Shown here piece by piece: positions 6,640 to 16,559 of a stretch of 24,863 nucleotides of DNA (positions are counted from its first letter, which is position 1; every line of letters begins with the position of its first letter). Location: the NCBI GenBank assembly GCA_005223375.1, contig RXOD01004279.1:1-24863 (forward strand), written 5' to 3'. The position numbers and the translations under genes were made by a program. This DNA is from Amoebophrya sp. AT5.2. Its lineage: Eukaryota; Sar; Dinophyceae; Syndiniales; Amoebophryaceae. The notes under the pieces were generated by a model that had not been told where the DNA came from, did not search any database, and saw only the letters and a list, made by a program, of their open reading frames with translations.

Positions 6640-9180
6640 CGATAAGTTACTTAATCATTTACATTAGAGTGGTAGTGGTTGAGCAGGTAGAGAAACAAGT
6701 CAAGAGAGCAGAAACCGAGGAATGAACAGAGCAATGCGGGAGATCTACGTCGTCAGCGCCGCAGCCGCAGGATGAACATCGTCAAGTATTAATACCATCT
6801 GAAACTATTTGCAGACTGGCCTACTTACTTCATCCGCTGCACTACGTACTCAACCGCTCGACTCTCGCGCGCGTTCCACTTCTGTGGGAACATACAAGCA
6901 ACCCGAAGACGCCAGCTGATGACCTACTTTCACTTTGTCGGGTGAGGTTCGAACCGTCTTTCAACCTATCCAGCACCAGCATGCACGAGGAGAAAGAAGA
7001 GGTCATATGAATGTATCCTCTGATCGTGATCAGGATGCTTTTTTAAGTAAGTAAAACCAAAAAGACAATGCGAGCGCCGTGAGCTATTTGCATCGCTACG
7101 AAAGATAGTAGAAGCAAGTTTCAGGGAGTGCTGGCATTGTCTAAAAATCAGGCAGAAGTCTCGCTCTTATTCTCCAGCTCGCCCTCGAAGATGTCGATCG
7201 CGCTCCTCTCGCTCTCGCACTAATTGAGAATTCCGTTATACTTTCTCCACCTAACAAATTAGAGTACGGATTAGCCCAAGCCCGCGACCGCCTGAGATAT
7301 TTGCGTAACTACAACAAAACGATGTCTGTGACTACGCGCAGACCTCTTGTTTTTTGTTGTTGTTGCTGTATCTATGAGTAAACCACCAAATCAAGCCGAA
7401 AACTCCGCACGACGACGTCTGATGTGAGAGAGTCGAAGTTTTACGCAGGGACTGAAGCTAAAGCTGCAGCGAAGTAAGCAGGACGAGAGAGCCGCTGCTG
7501 GTCAGGGAAGATTGAGTTGCTCCCAATCTGTTTCTCTTTGGTTGATAGACGCAGGTTAGGAAAGACACTCGCACACAAAAGAATGAACAAGCTCCGCCGA
7601 CTTTTGATGCTGTTCATCTACTTAATATTTATTCTAAAAATTACCTGCGCATAGAATAGCACAGGGAAGCGAGGGGTGGTCTGACCGGCCATAATATGAA
7701 AACGAAAGTAAAAACACTGAAGGACCGCGTCAATGCTAGCGCTAAGGTTTTCATTATCATTTTACGCCGATTACGATTGGGTCAGTTGTTGCAGCTAACT
7801 AGCTGACAGCGACTCGTCGCGTTCGCAAACTCTGAAAAATCACAGCGCAACGATGAATTATGTTGCACTTTCTGAATAATATGTACTACACCAGTCAGAA
7901 AGACTGAGACAGATCATTGAGACGACTTTTTTTTATATTTGTCCAGCTTCCATTTACCTTGACGCTGAGAAACCCACAAAACCACGAGAGAAAACGCAAT
8001 GTCCGCACACACTTGTTCGGGGCCTCTGACATCCGATGGAGCGCGAGTGGCTTCGGAAATTTTCGCCCAAGATAGATAGATGAAGATAATGCTCGTTCGC
8101 GTCCTTCGCACGTGCAACGCGTATGGCCTGAAGTAAATATTTTTTTCGTACGGTACATGGATGAGTTTTTCAATTTTCTACGATTGCCGTCGCTCCGCTC
8201 GGTAGTCTTTTTATATAAAAGTACGATTTCAGTTGACTTGCTAGATCAGGGAGGAACAAAAACTAAGTAAGTGAACTTTTTCAGAACGAGCAGACCGATG
8301 TGCGCAGACCGTTGTGTGTTGATCGCAGTAGTTTCCAATTTTTAGTTTTAGATCTGCATTGATTCCGCAGGGCCTTGGTCTGACTCCGGAGCCTCTTGGC
8401 CTCATCAAGCCAAGGACAACCGGCCTACGAAATCCTGAGCACCATGCAGGCTCGAGACGTGATGTAGGTTCATCATATCCGAGCACCCTAAGCGCGCGCA
8501 TGGGCATGGACGCCAGAGGCAGTAGCAGAAACCGCCATGCATGAGTACGGATGAAAAACAAGCCTGAAAAATAAAAAGCAGAAAATTACCACTGCGACGA
8601 CATGAACAGAGGCTGACGGGGGACATAAATGGAGAAAGACCGCGGCAAAGTGTTCGCATATTTGGGCTTTTTCGAATGAAGCGGCTTGTTATAAATAAGT
8701 GGAGAAATAAGAGAAGACGATGACGAGGGAGATTCGGTGGTGGGATGGCTCGTGTTTAAAACCTTCCGCCTCGTCGCTCGAAGCAAAACGCACCGAAAAG
8801 CTGAAGTCTGTCCCCAGGTTCCCCTCTATCGGGTATGCCCGATAGTTCTTCGTGGTTCTTGTTCACCGGCTTCGACTGGCAATCAATTTAAATACTCGTC
8901 GCAAAAACAAGATTGCAAAACTTGCTTCCACGCCTAGTTGTAGGCACATCTACATCAACATCGAGGACGCCACATCATCCTCGAGAATGGTCCACAAAGA
9001 AATCTAGAGATCGAAGCGCCTATCAGATCTTCTTCAAGAGCAAGAACATCAAAAGCCAATATGTACCGCTCAAAATGTAAATGTTGTTTGAGTAGTGCAG
9101 CTTCGGCCCCACCTACACCCCGGCACCAGACCACTGACTGAACAAGGCAGCGACACGGCACACGATCAACGGCTAAGCTT
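6640..9180. other. Long gene-poor interval
   Basis: About 2.5 kb of more AT-rich sequence without a frame that looks coding. The longest frames (minus strand 7895-8173 and 8241-8561, plus strand 8359-8544) have no recognisable motif and overlap others. It contains one copy of a dispersed repeat (6708-6783). No tRNA with a convincing T-arm was found. The interval could hold UTRs, introns or decayed elements. Confidence 0.5.
6708..6783 (+). repeat. Dispersed repeat, copy 1
   Basis: This stretch aligns with 19531-19603 over about 75 bases with small gaps. Shared words, in order, are CAGAAACCGAGG, AATGCGGGA, ATCTA, CAGCGCC, GGAT and CATCGTC. Neither copy lies in a recognised gene. Confidence 0.6.
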
Positions 9181-10872
9181 CGTCGTGATGTTTGCCAATG
9201 CGCGCGAGAAAGGTTCGCCCGAAACGGTTGCTGTCGATCAGCTCTCGGAGCTGCCTGCGGACGCTGGCGGTTTGGAGTTTTGTACTTGTTCCTACGTACA
9301 TACTGACTTGAGTGCAAAAAAGTGCTGTGGAGCCCGTTTGATGTTTCTTTTCGGTTTCGGATTCCCGGTTTGGGGAGAAGTTCTCTGCGGCGTAGCCATT
9401 GGGTCTGACCGCACCATGCGGCTCGAAGTGCTGCGAGTACTCGCGGAATCCCAATCCATCTACAATCTGTTTGGTCGGGCGGCGGCCATCCTCATCGATG
9501 CAACACTGCGGGGCCCCGAAAGCTCTCTGCGAGAGCTCCTCGCGCCGCTGGTCCTTCGCCTCCCCTGCGTGCGGGCGTTGCCCAAGACTAAGACGGACGA
9601 GTGGGTCATGCTCCCACACACTTCTCCGCTGCCGCCAGCGGCTCGCTGCGCGTCTACACTCGCGGGCCGCGTCGAGGCTGGGAGTGGGATCTTCTACGTC
9701 CCGGCCACACAGGCCGACAGCCAACTGGTCGACACCATTGCGAAAGCCGTGCGCGCGGGTAACTTTAACTTGCGGCCAGCGTTTCACTCCTACGCTGAAG
9801 AACTGGATGACAAGTGCCGCATGTTCGACCCGGGGTGGATACGTAACGCCACAGAGATACTGCGCCGGACGGGCTGGACGCCGGAACACGCTACCGCGTG
9901 CCGCACTCTCCGTATGCTCAACGCAAGCAGTGTCTTCTTTCATCTCGATTGTGACGACGTTCGAAAACTGGAACGCAAGATCTCCGCCCATATCGCTGCG
10001 GGCTTCCGGGTTGGTGCCTCGGATGGTTCGGTAAAACACGACACCGAAGTGGGCACCGCAGCCAATTTGCTCTACTGTTCTACATTCAAATATAGTCGCC
10101 CGCACTTAAGGGGGTACCGACGGCGGGGAGCAGTGGCTGCGTACGGCATGGAACACTTGGGCCTCGACCGGCTCCTGCTCGATCTGGCCGAGGACTCGGC
10201 CCCGGTGCCCGCTGTTCCACTACTCCTGGTCTTGGACTGCCAGTCGTTAACTGCCTTCCTCGACCGGGGCAGACAAGGACGTCGCTCTCGTCCGAAACCT
10301 GGGGCGGGTTGCTCTCAAGTACACTCAGGTCGACGTCATGTTTTCCCCCTCTCACCTCGGAGTATCCGTGAACGAAATTGCTGACGCGGTCACCACTCAC
10401 CTTCACACGGTGACGACCCCGGCCGAAACAACCGTCCCGCCACTGATGTCCCACGAGGAGGCGAAAGCCGCGGTCGGGGATATCATGGAAAAAAGCGAGC
10501 TGGATGCCATCTGCGATCTTGTTGAGAAGAAGTCCCAGTCAAGCCAAAAAATCGCTCAAGATCTAAAACTGACTCGGAAAAAGGTTCATGATCTATATCG
10601 ATTGGCCAAAGGTGAGGGCCGCTGGTTTCGGCGGACATTTGCTAACCTTATCGGTGCCATCCGCTTCAAGGAGCCGACTTGTGCGGGATTGCAGAAGCGC
10701 CCGCGTTTGTCCTGCGGGGCGCCGGAGGATAAGTAGCTGGCTGCGTGTGCTCTCCTGTCATGAGTTTCCGGACAGGGTCGCCCTGGCCAAACCGGCGGGG
10801 CTTATGGAGCTACTCGACGCCATGCTTCCACGCTGCAGAGGAGGCGCGGCGCACGCACCTTCAGGGCACTGA
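9180..10872 (+). pseudogene. Non-LTR retrotransposon 3' fragment: RNase H and zinc knuckle, frame-broken
   Basis: A frame open from 9095 (no ATG at its start) encodes a helical region (LEVLRVLAESQSIYNLFGRA). It then encodes an RNase H domain with GASDGSV (Asp near 10022), AAYGMEHLG (Glu near 10151) and LVLDCQSL (Asp near 10235). At about 10266-10271 the reading shifts to another frame, which continues the domain with FSPSHLGVSVNEIADAV, supplying the His and last Asp. So all five expected RNase H residues survive, but in two frames. The second frame ends SCGAPEDK at a TAG (10734-10736). A third frame then carries LRVLSCHEFPDRVALAKPAG, which looks like the second half of a C-x-x-C...H...C knuckle typical of trypanosome and protist LINE C-termini, with Arg where His is usual. 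No reverse transcriptase domain remains upstream. The element is 5' truncated and dead. Confidence 0.65.
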
Positions 10873-12261
10873 CGACTCCGCCCCGTAGGTGGGTGACTTC
10901 GTATGGCGTCACGAATTTCGCTCCTTTCTAGCACAGTTACATTGTACTGCAATTGCTTATGTGCGTAATTATTCTGCTGGTGATATCCGCCCGCTTCCCT
11001 CCTGGGGCACATTGTGCTTCATCACCCAGACTGCTGCCATTTACTTTTTCCTGAGAATATCACCTCACGATGCCCCGCGGACATTGCACTCAACAGTGCC
11101 GCTCAACAGTCTTTTCAGATGCCCCGCGGAGGTCTCGGCTCCCCTTCTCGCCTCCGGGTTGGTCCCCGACCCATTGCTTTCTCCGATGATCCGTTGTTCT
11201 CTTGTTGATCGGTAGCGCTAGGGAGGTTACCACCAACCAATCGACCGTGAGGTTGTGCGCTTTGGGTGGTGCCGTTGGTCGCTTCGCGAGGGCCACCCTG
11301 CAATCCTTTATGATGCCCCGCGGACATTGCACTGCTGGAGCCTTACCCTATGGGTGTTCGATCAGTGCGGCCAGTGAGAGAAACGGTGCTCGGGCTCCGA
11401 CATATGCACATGCAGCTGATGGTAGACAGACGCAATTGTCTCGATCGCATGCCCTTCCCTTCTCTCTTCGGTCATTTCGCCGTCGGGGTCCGTTCTCTGT
11501 AGTCTCTGACAGCATTGATATACGAGCGATCATCTCGTCTACCAGAGCTCCTGGCACTTTGGTCTGTCATCTTTTCATTGCCATCTCTCCGGTACCAGGA
11601 ACAACACCACCACGTTGGCCGGAGCGCCCAGGATTTTAGGGATCGCATTAGCATCAGGCGCATACTTGGCACACCTTTTGCTCGCTGGCCCCCACTGAAC
11701 GCGTCCACCCTGCAGGAATCTGCCGGCATTGATTCTACCGTAGTATATAATGAGTGAGGCAGAAACGGAACGAATCTCGCATCGGTATTTTTTTTTGAAA
11801 CCTTCATCTCGCGGCCGCTCAGCTGTGGTTTCGAGTCATGCCATCGATGTCGATCTTCCTTCGATCTAATTCATTGTAAGTAGTTTAGTACGTGAAGATG
11901 ATGATGAAAGACTAGTATCACATTCACAGCGAGCACAAAGACAGAGCAGAAAGACCTCACCTAGCTGCATTGGTTTGGAGAAAAGGACTGGATGTGTCGT
12001 CCAAAATGGAAGGGCGTACAGAAGCGTAACATCATTGGCAACAGAACAAACGTAGCCGCCTCGTCGCCCGGACGAGGCGACTCGTGTCGGAGAAGTGATT
12101 CCGAAACAGAAATCAATGAATGGGTTGCATGGCATTGGCAACTGCAGAATAACGCTAGCAAGGAAAAAGTGGCAATAGACGAAGTATCGGGATCGACGAC
12201 TCACGTTGGTTCGTTCGGTTTGTTTGATCTTTTTCTTCGTGCTGGGTGAACTGAAAGCACG
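10873..12261. other. Intergenic region with short repeats
   Basis: No gene is recognised. Frames such as 11202-11639 (+) and 11472-11807 (-) overlap on both strands and lack family signatures. The interval includes the probable 3' tail of the upstream retroelement and three copies of a GATGCCCCGCGGA word. The last 250 bases likely hold the 5' leader of the gene at 12262. Confidence 0.45.
11069..11333 (+). repeat. Three copies of a GATGCCCCGCGGA repeat
   Basis: A 22-bp word beginning GATGCCCCGCGGACATTGCA is identical at 11069-11090 and 11312-11333. Its first 13 bases recur at 11118-11130. A separate 9-bp direct repeat, CTCAACAGT, occurs twice at about 11090-11110. The set lies downstream of the LINE fragment and may belong to its 3' end. 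Confidence 0.75.
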
Positions 12262-13634
12262 ATGGCGGCATCATCTTCCTCCGCGTCATCCTCTACAGTG
12301 GGAAGAAATCACCAGCACGGAAACAGAAACGCTGGCGCGGAGATGAGGGTGTCTGACCTTCTGGTGAAGGATACGGGGAAAGACTTCGCGGCTTGGGTAA
12401 GCAAAGTCGCCAAGCAGGACGAGCGAGAACGGCTAGAGCTGACGCGGGTGCAACGAATGATACACGGGGCGCAGGTACGGCGCAACATATTTTTTGCCAA
12501 AGTACGTAGCCTGTTCTTCATATCATTCTTTCAGTTCATCTCGCATGTCGTGTTTGAAAGTACGTGTACTGCGTAGCGGTAGCGCTAACAGTAACCACTG
12601 CTAAATTTTTGTAGTTTCGGTCTCGACAGGTATCCGCTTGGCAGTGTCTGGCGCTGGGGAAGATGAAGTCAACTGGCGCCGCGGTCCCAGGTCGTCTCCC
12701 GACCGAGGTGCGAGCAATGATCGCCGAGTTTCTCGGAGAGGTGCCCTCCGCCGAGAGGAGCGGGAACGGAACCGACGCTCATGATTTGCGCAGGATATCC
12801 TGGGACCACCGCTGCGAGGACATACTCAGCGCGACGCGTTACTACCTGCAGCTATTGAAGGAAAGCGCCGAGCGGGGCGAGAGCCGTCTAAGCCTCACGG
12901 AAGCCACGTACAACGCCGCGCCGACGTTGCGAACTGGCGAAAAGGTCCTCCTCGGCCTCGTCTTCCAAGTGTTGGAAAAGCGAGGCTTTGCCATCTTTTC
13001 CAGCGACGGGGAAGACTTCGGCAACGCGGACTTCGACGACGAAGATGGTATGCGCGACCACTTTCCGTTCGAGGTCGTATACGACGAAGGAGCTTTACAC
13101 GACGAAGCTTTCTACGACTCCACTGATTTCATGCAGAACCAGTACCACGCCCGAACAATCCAGACGGATTACGTCACTGACTTCGTGTCTGGCCGTCTGG
13201 ATGGATTGGAAGCGGGCACTAGCCGGAGCAAGGGCGGTGGGACGAAGATCGAGATCGCCAGGACTAACAGACCGTCTTTGTTCTTCGACAAGTACGTCGA
13301 AGCTCTTCGATCTGCAGTGGACAAAGCAGCGGCCTATGTTGTCGAGCTGGCAATGGAGCAGGCTTTTAGTCGAGGGGACGCCGTCTTTACCTTGACGCAG
13401 GAGCATTGGGACGGCGCGCCGAAGCTGCCGAACGGAAAAGCTGCGCCGTTCTTTAGCCTCGAAGCAGAAGGACTGCGAGGCCCATACCTCTCGCCGATAA
13501 ATTTGAGGAGTTCTGGCGTCAAAACAGTGAAAGAAGTTCTGGTCGACATGAATGACATAGACATTACAGTGCGTTTCACTGCTGGTCCGCGTTTCCCGGT
13601 TGATGTCTGTCTGTGGCAACCACGCCGCTCATGA
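12262..13634 (+). CDS. Two-exon orphan protein with F-box-like start and duplicated domain
   Basis: Exon 1 starts at ATG 12262 (context CACGATGG) with a Ser-rich leader, then a charged helix (SKVAKQDERERLELTRVQRM). It ends at CAG|GTACGG (12474) or at AAA|GTACGT (12501). Both donors are phase 0 and join to the acceptor CTCGACAG at 12629, giving about 405 or 414 residues. Exon 2 begins VSAWQCLALGK. A motif LPTEVRAMIAEFLGE resembles the first helix of F-box domains; this is inference. Two segments, at about 12819-13085 and 13311-13580, share the pattern RG-x4-LT-x6-AP-x-L-x2-G and surrounding hydrophobic spacing. They look like an internal duplication of about 90 residues, separated by an acidic linker. 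No catalytic motif, signal peptide or membrane segment is visible. I do not recognise the family. Confidence 0.7.
12475..12629 (+). other. Predicted intron of the orphan gene, 155 nt (or 128 nt)
   Basis: Frame 1 is open from 12262 past the donor to an in-frame stop near 12574. The frame used by the second half has no stop back to the acceptor at 12629. The donor is GTACGG at 12475 or GTACGT at 12502. The acceptor follows TTTTTGTAGTTTCGGTCTCG. Both choices keep phase 0, and the downstream exon itself begins with GTATCC. Confidence 0.6.
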
Positions 13635-14399
13635 AAAATAAACAGGGGCGCGCAGTTGATTTGTTGACTTCTATAAAACTCATTGACGCAGTCCGGGGCC
13701 TGGCCCTGTTGACGTCGAGGAATTTGTGGTTAGACGTATTTCTGCTACTTCTGGCACACGATCGAGCAAATGCAAGCAACGCGCTTGAAGCTCCATACCG
13801 CAGCAAGTTTCCAAAAACGGATCATGAAATGCAATGCTAGTAACGCAGTCCGCAGAAGCTGAAGCAGAAAATCGACCGCGGCGCCTAGTCGTGCCTGCGG
13901 CTGCAACTTCCAAATAGAAGTGTTGGAGGGAGGATCTCGAATCTTTTTTTTCGGTGTAAGTGCTCTTGGTGAGCAGGTAGCTTCGTGTGCGTTTTCTGTC
14001 GCTCTCGGTGATAGATTCCGAATAACTTGGACCTTGGAGGGACCATTGGTCTTGACTCAGAATGCACTGACATCCACCAATAGTTGTTCTCTGTCTCGTT
14101 TTACTTTTAGTTTGAGTTGTTTAACGGACGTTGGACGATCATTTTCAGACCATAGATAGTTAGATCTGGAATGCCATCGTCATTGTTTGAAATGAAATGT
14201 GCGGAATCGTGAGACGCGCATCGTGGCGCATAGCTCTGTCTTGTAAAGAAAGAGCTGCCACTGCCACATCCACTAGTCCGCCTAATAGTAGAAGTAGTGA
14301 CCACTAGACCAAGAGGTCCAAGGAAGTGCTGAATGAAGACAGCCCCTGCACACTCATTTCTTTGCTGCACAGCTCCCCAAGATCAAGAGGCAAATCAAA
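13635..14399. other. Intergenic region, probable leader of the next gene
   Basis: No coding frame is supported. There is a donor-like GGTGTAAGTGC at about 13953-13965 after a run of T residues, so a leader intron is possible. The interval separates two co-oriented genes and should contain the 3' end of one and the promoter of the other. No TATA-like element stands out. Confidence 0.4.
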
Positions 14400-16070
14400 A
14401 TGGTACACGATGGAACCCTCATCGATTCCCACAACCCTGATACGACCAAGGACAGCGCGGCGACCTTTTACTCCGCCTCGTGTGCGCCTACCGCAATGTC
14501 GTCATGGCGGGCCTTTCTCGACGAATACGCAACCGAATGGCCGAAGCGCATCGAGCGGCATCTGGTTTTGCACGGGGTGAAGAATGCCGAGGCTGTGATC
14601 CGTGCCGGACGGGTTTTCAGAACATCGCATCGCAAGGACGCCAAGAAGGACCACGGCGTTCTTGAATATTCTGCGGGAGTACGACGCCTACGGGTGGGGG
14701 GCGACCAGACAGCATCAAACATGGCCACATTGTTCACCAAGGTCACCGATCCGGACGCTCTCGTCTTTCCCGCCGAGGAAGAAATCTTTTTGCTACAGGA
14801 CGCTGCGGAGGCGGACACCAAGGCTTTATTTCGGAAGCTCACGGACTCGCCGCCCCCTCCGTTCTTTCTTGCGGCCATGGATAAACCGGCGGGAATGCGC
14901 ACCGACATGTCGAGCGGCGAGGCGATGCGAGAGGCAGTTGACCGCTTTCTGGAGGACAATGGTGTGGGTAAAAACTACCTCGAGTGGATGCCGCACCCAG
15001 TGGGGCAGCTCGACTTGTACACCACAGGGCTGCTGCTGTTCACAAACTGCGGGGACCTCGGCCATCTCCTCTGTCTACCCGACCACGTCTCCAAAACCTA
15101 CCTGGTGACGCTCGTGGTGAAAAAGCGCGCGGTGGAGAATTTTGTGTCCGAGGACGATCACGAGGCAGGCTGCTCTCATGACTGTATCAATGCTTGCGAA
15201 AATGAGCGGGTTGCTTTCATCTCGGAGAGCAGCTTCTTCACTGCGGGACAACTGGAAGCCCTTACTGTGCCGCGGAATAAACGGCGGGAGAATAAAGTTT
15301 TTGGAGCTGGTGGAGAGACAGAGACTTTCACCAGAGAAACGGAACTGGATAGCGTCTGTTTCGACTCCGTCGAAGTGATTCTTGACGGAGAGCACGCACC
15401 GAAGGAAGTATTGCCTGGTGGTAAGGACCATCAAGGTTTTATGGCCTCGTACAGAAGAACGGCGTGGGACAAGAAATACGAGGTGAAGCTGCTCGTTAAA
15501 ATCCGCTGTGGGAAGAATCACGTGGTAAAGCGTCTCTTCCAGCAGCGGCTGGGCGTGCCAGTACGCTACCTGCGCCGAGTGGCAATTGACGGTTTGACAG
15601 TCGACGAAGTCTTTCGGCCAGTCAATAAAACCGATCTTTGGGAGAGTCAGCTGCGTGACTCGGAGCCACAACAAGCGAACCGGGAGGATGAGATGCGAGT
15701 AGGGCTAGATGCTGCAGCGGATGGGGCGGGCGAGGGAGGCGCCGGAGAGGCTCATCACAACTTGGGGCTGAACCGCAGGGCGCGCACTTATAAAAGGAAC
15801 GAGCCCACCAGCGCCAGCACTCAAGAAGCGCGCTTGGCCGTTCTGAATGAAGCGCAGTGCGACAAATTGTGGCGCAGTTGCGGAGGAGCGGAGAAGCTTC
15901 GGGCGATGAAGATAGAATTTTTGCGCGACCGATATTCGGACGGCTTGCGCATGTTGAACGAAAAAGAAGATGGCGCTGACTGCGGTGAGAATGAGTCTCG
16001 CGTACTACTCCAGCACGAAAATAAGCGCCTTGGGCACTTTCTTGTGTCAAGGTCAACTACCGATCGATGA
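14400..16070 (+). CDS. Pseudouridine synthase, RsuA/RluB/RluE/RluF type
   Basis: Converts a specific uridine in RNA, most likely rRNA, to pseudouridine. The start is ATG 14400 in the context AATCAAAATGG, and the frame is a single uninterrupted 556 codons. Residues about 50-71 (RIERHLVLHGVKNAEAVIRAG) resemble an S4-like RNA-binding segment. DKPAG is at 161-165. The catalytic motif is GQLDLYTTGLLLFTNCGDL with Asp205; the family norm is GRLD, so Arg is replaced by Gln. KTYLV is at 232-236 and FTAGQLEAL at 280-287. The C-terminal core GKNHVVKRLFQQRLG then V-x-YLRR follows at 371-392. A long insertion (about 240-355) and a charged tail of 150 residues make it far larger than the bacterial enzymes of about 230-300 residues. 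An organellar or nuclear-encoded rRNA enzyme is likely. No clear targeting peptide is visible. Confidence 0.85.
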   Translation: MVHDGTLIDSHNPDTTKDSAATFYSASCAPTAMSSWRAFLDEYATEWPKRIERHLVLHGVKNAEAVIRAGRVFRTSHRKDAKKDHGVLEYSAGVRRLRVGGDQTASNMATLFTKVTDPDALVFPAEEEIFLLQDAAEADTKALFRKLTDSPPPPFFLAAMDKPAGMRTDMSSGEAMREAVDRFLEDNGVGKNYLEWMPHPVGQLDLYTTGLLLFTNCGDLGHLLCLPDHVSKTYLVTLVVKKRAVENFVSEDDHEAGCSHDCINACENERVAFISESSFFTAGQLEALTVPRNKRRENKVFGAGGETETFTRETELDSVCFDSVEVILDGEHAPKEVLPGGKDHQGFMASYRRTAWDKKYEVKLLVKIRCGKNHVVKRLFQQRLGVPVRYLRRVAIDGLTVDEVFRPVNKTDLWESQLRDSEPQQANREDEMRVGLDAAADGAGEGGAGEAHHNLGLNRRARTYKRNEPTSASTQEARLAVLNEAQCDKLWRSCGGAEKLRAMKIEFLRDRYSDGLRMLNEKEDGADCGENESRVLLQHENKRLGHFLVSRSTTDR

Positions 16071-16559
16071 AAAGACCAGCGCAAGTGACTAGCATGATAG
16101 CGACAACGAGATCCAGTGCTGCTTCTTGACAGAACAAACCGCAGATGAGCAAAGCGCTGAAAAAGCAGCTGACAAAGAAAAGTGTTTCCATCCGGCAGAT
16201 GAGTCACTGAGCGAGAGGAGAGCCGCAACGGAAGTTGTTACAAGCCGAGGCTGCGTTGACCGTGATCCAAGTACTTAATGTCTAGAAGAAAGTACTAGCG
16301 GCCATCGCCATACCCAAACCCATAGCTGCTGCATCCTCGCAAAGTTAAATAAAAGTTTTAGTCTGCATATTATGTCCGTGAGTCCTCCTTGTTCTCGTCC
16401 ACACCATCGTACAAGCATATGACAATTGCAGAGGCGGAGGAACATCGACGCTTGAAGCAAGAACTCTGGTCTAGAAAAAAGAGTGGCCAAAGGGTAAATT
16501 AATAGATCAATAAGGACATAGATTCACTCGGCTCGCCGAAAACGAAAAGGGAAACTACG
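16071..16559. other. Intergenic region
   Basis: About 490 bases between two + strand genes, AT-richer than the genes, with no supported coding frame. It should hold the 3' end of the pseudouridine synthase transcript and the leader of the transporter. TTAAATAAAAG at about 16345 could be a polyadenylation-type signal, but this is weak. Confidence 0.4.

Noticed and set aside
6935..6965. Possible tRNA T-arm (GGTTCGAACC)
   Set aside because: The flanking bases do not form a T-stem and no acceptor, D or anticodon arm could be placed on either strand.
12390..12420. A 23-base intron (GTAAGC...AGCAG) inside exon 1 of the orphan gene
   Set aside because: Too short for splicing, and the frame reads through with coding-like residues.
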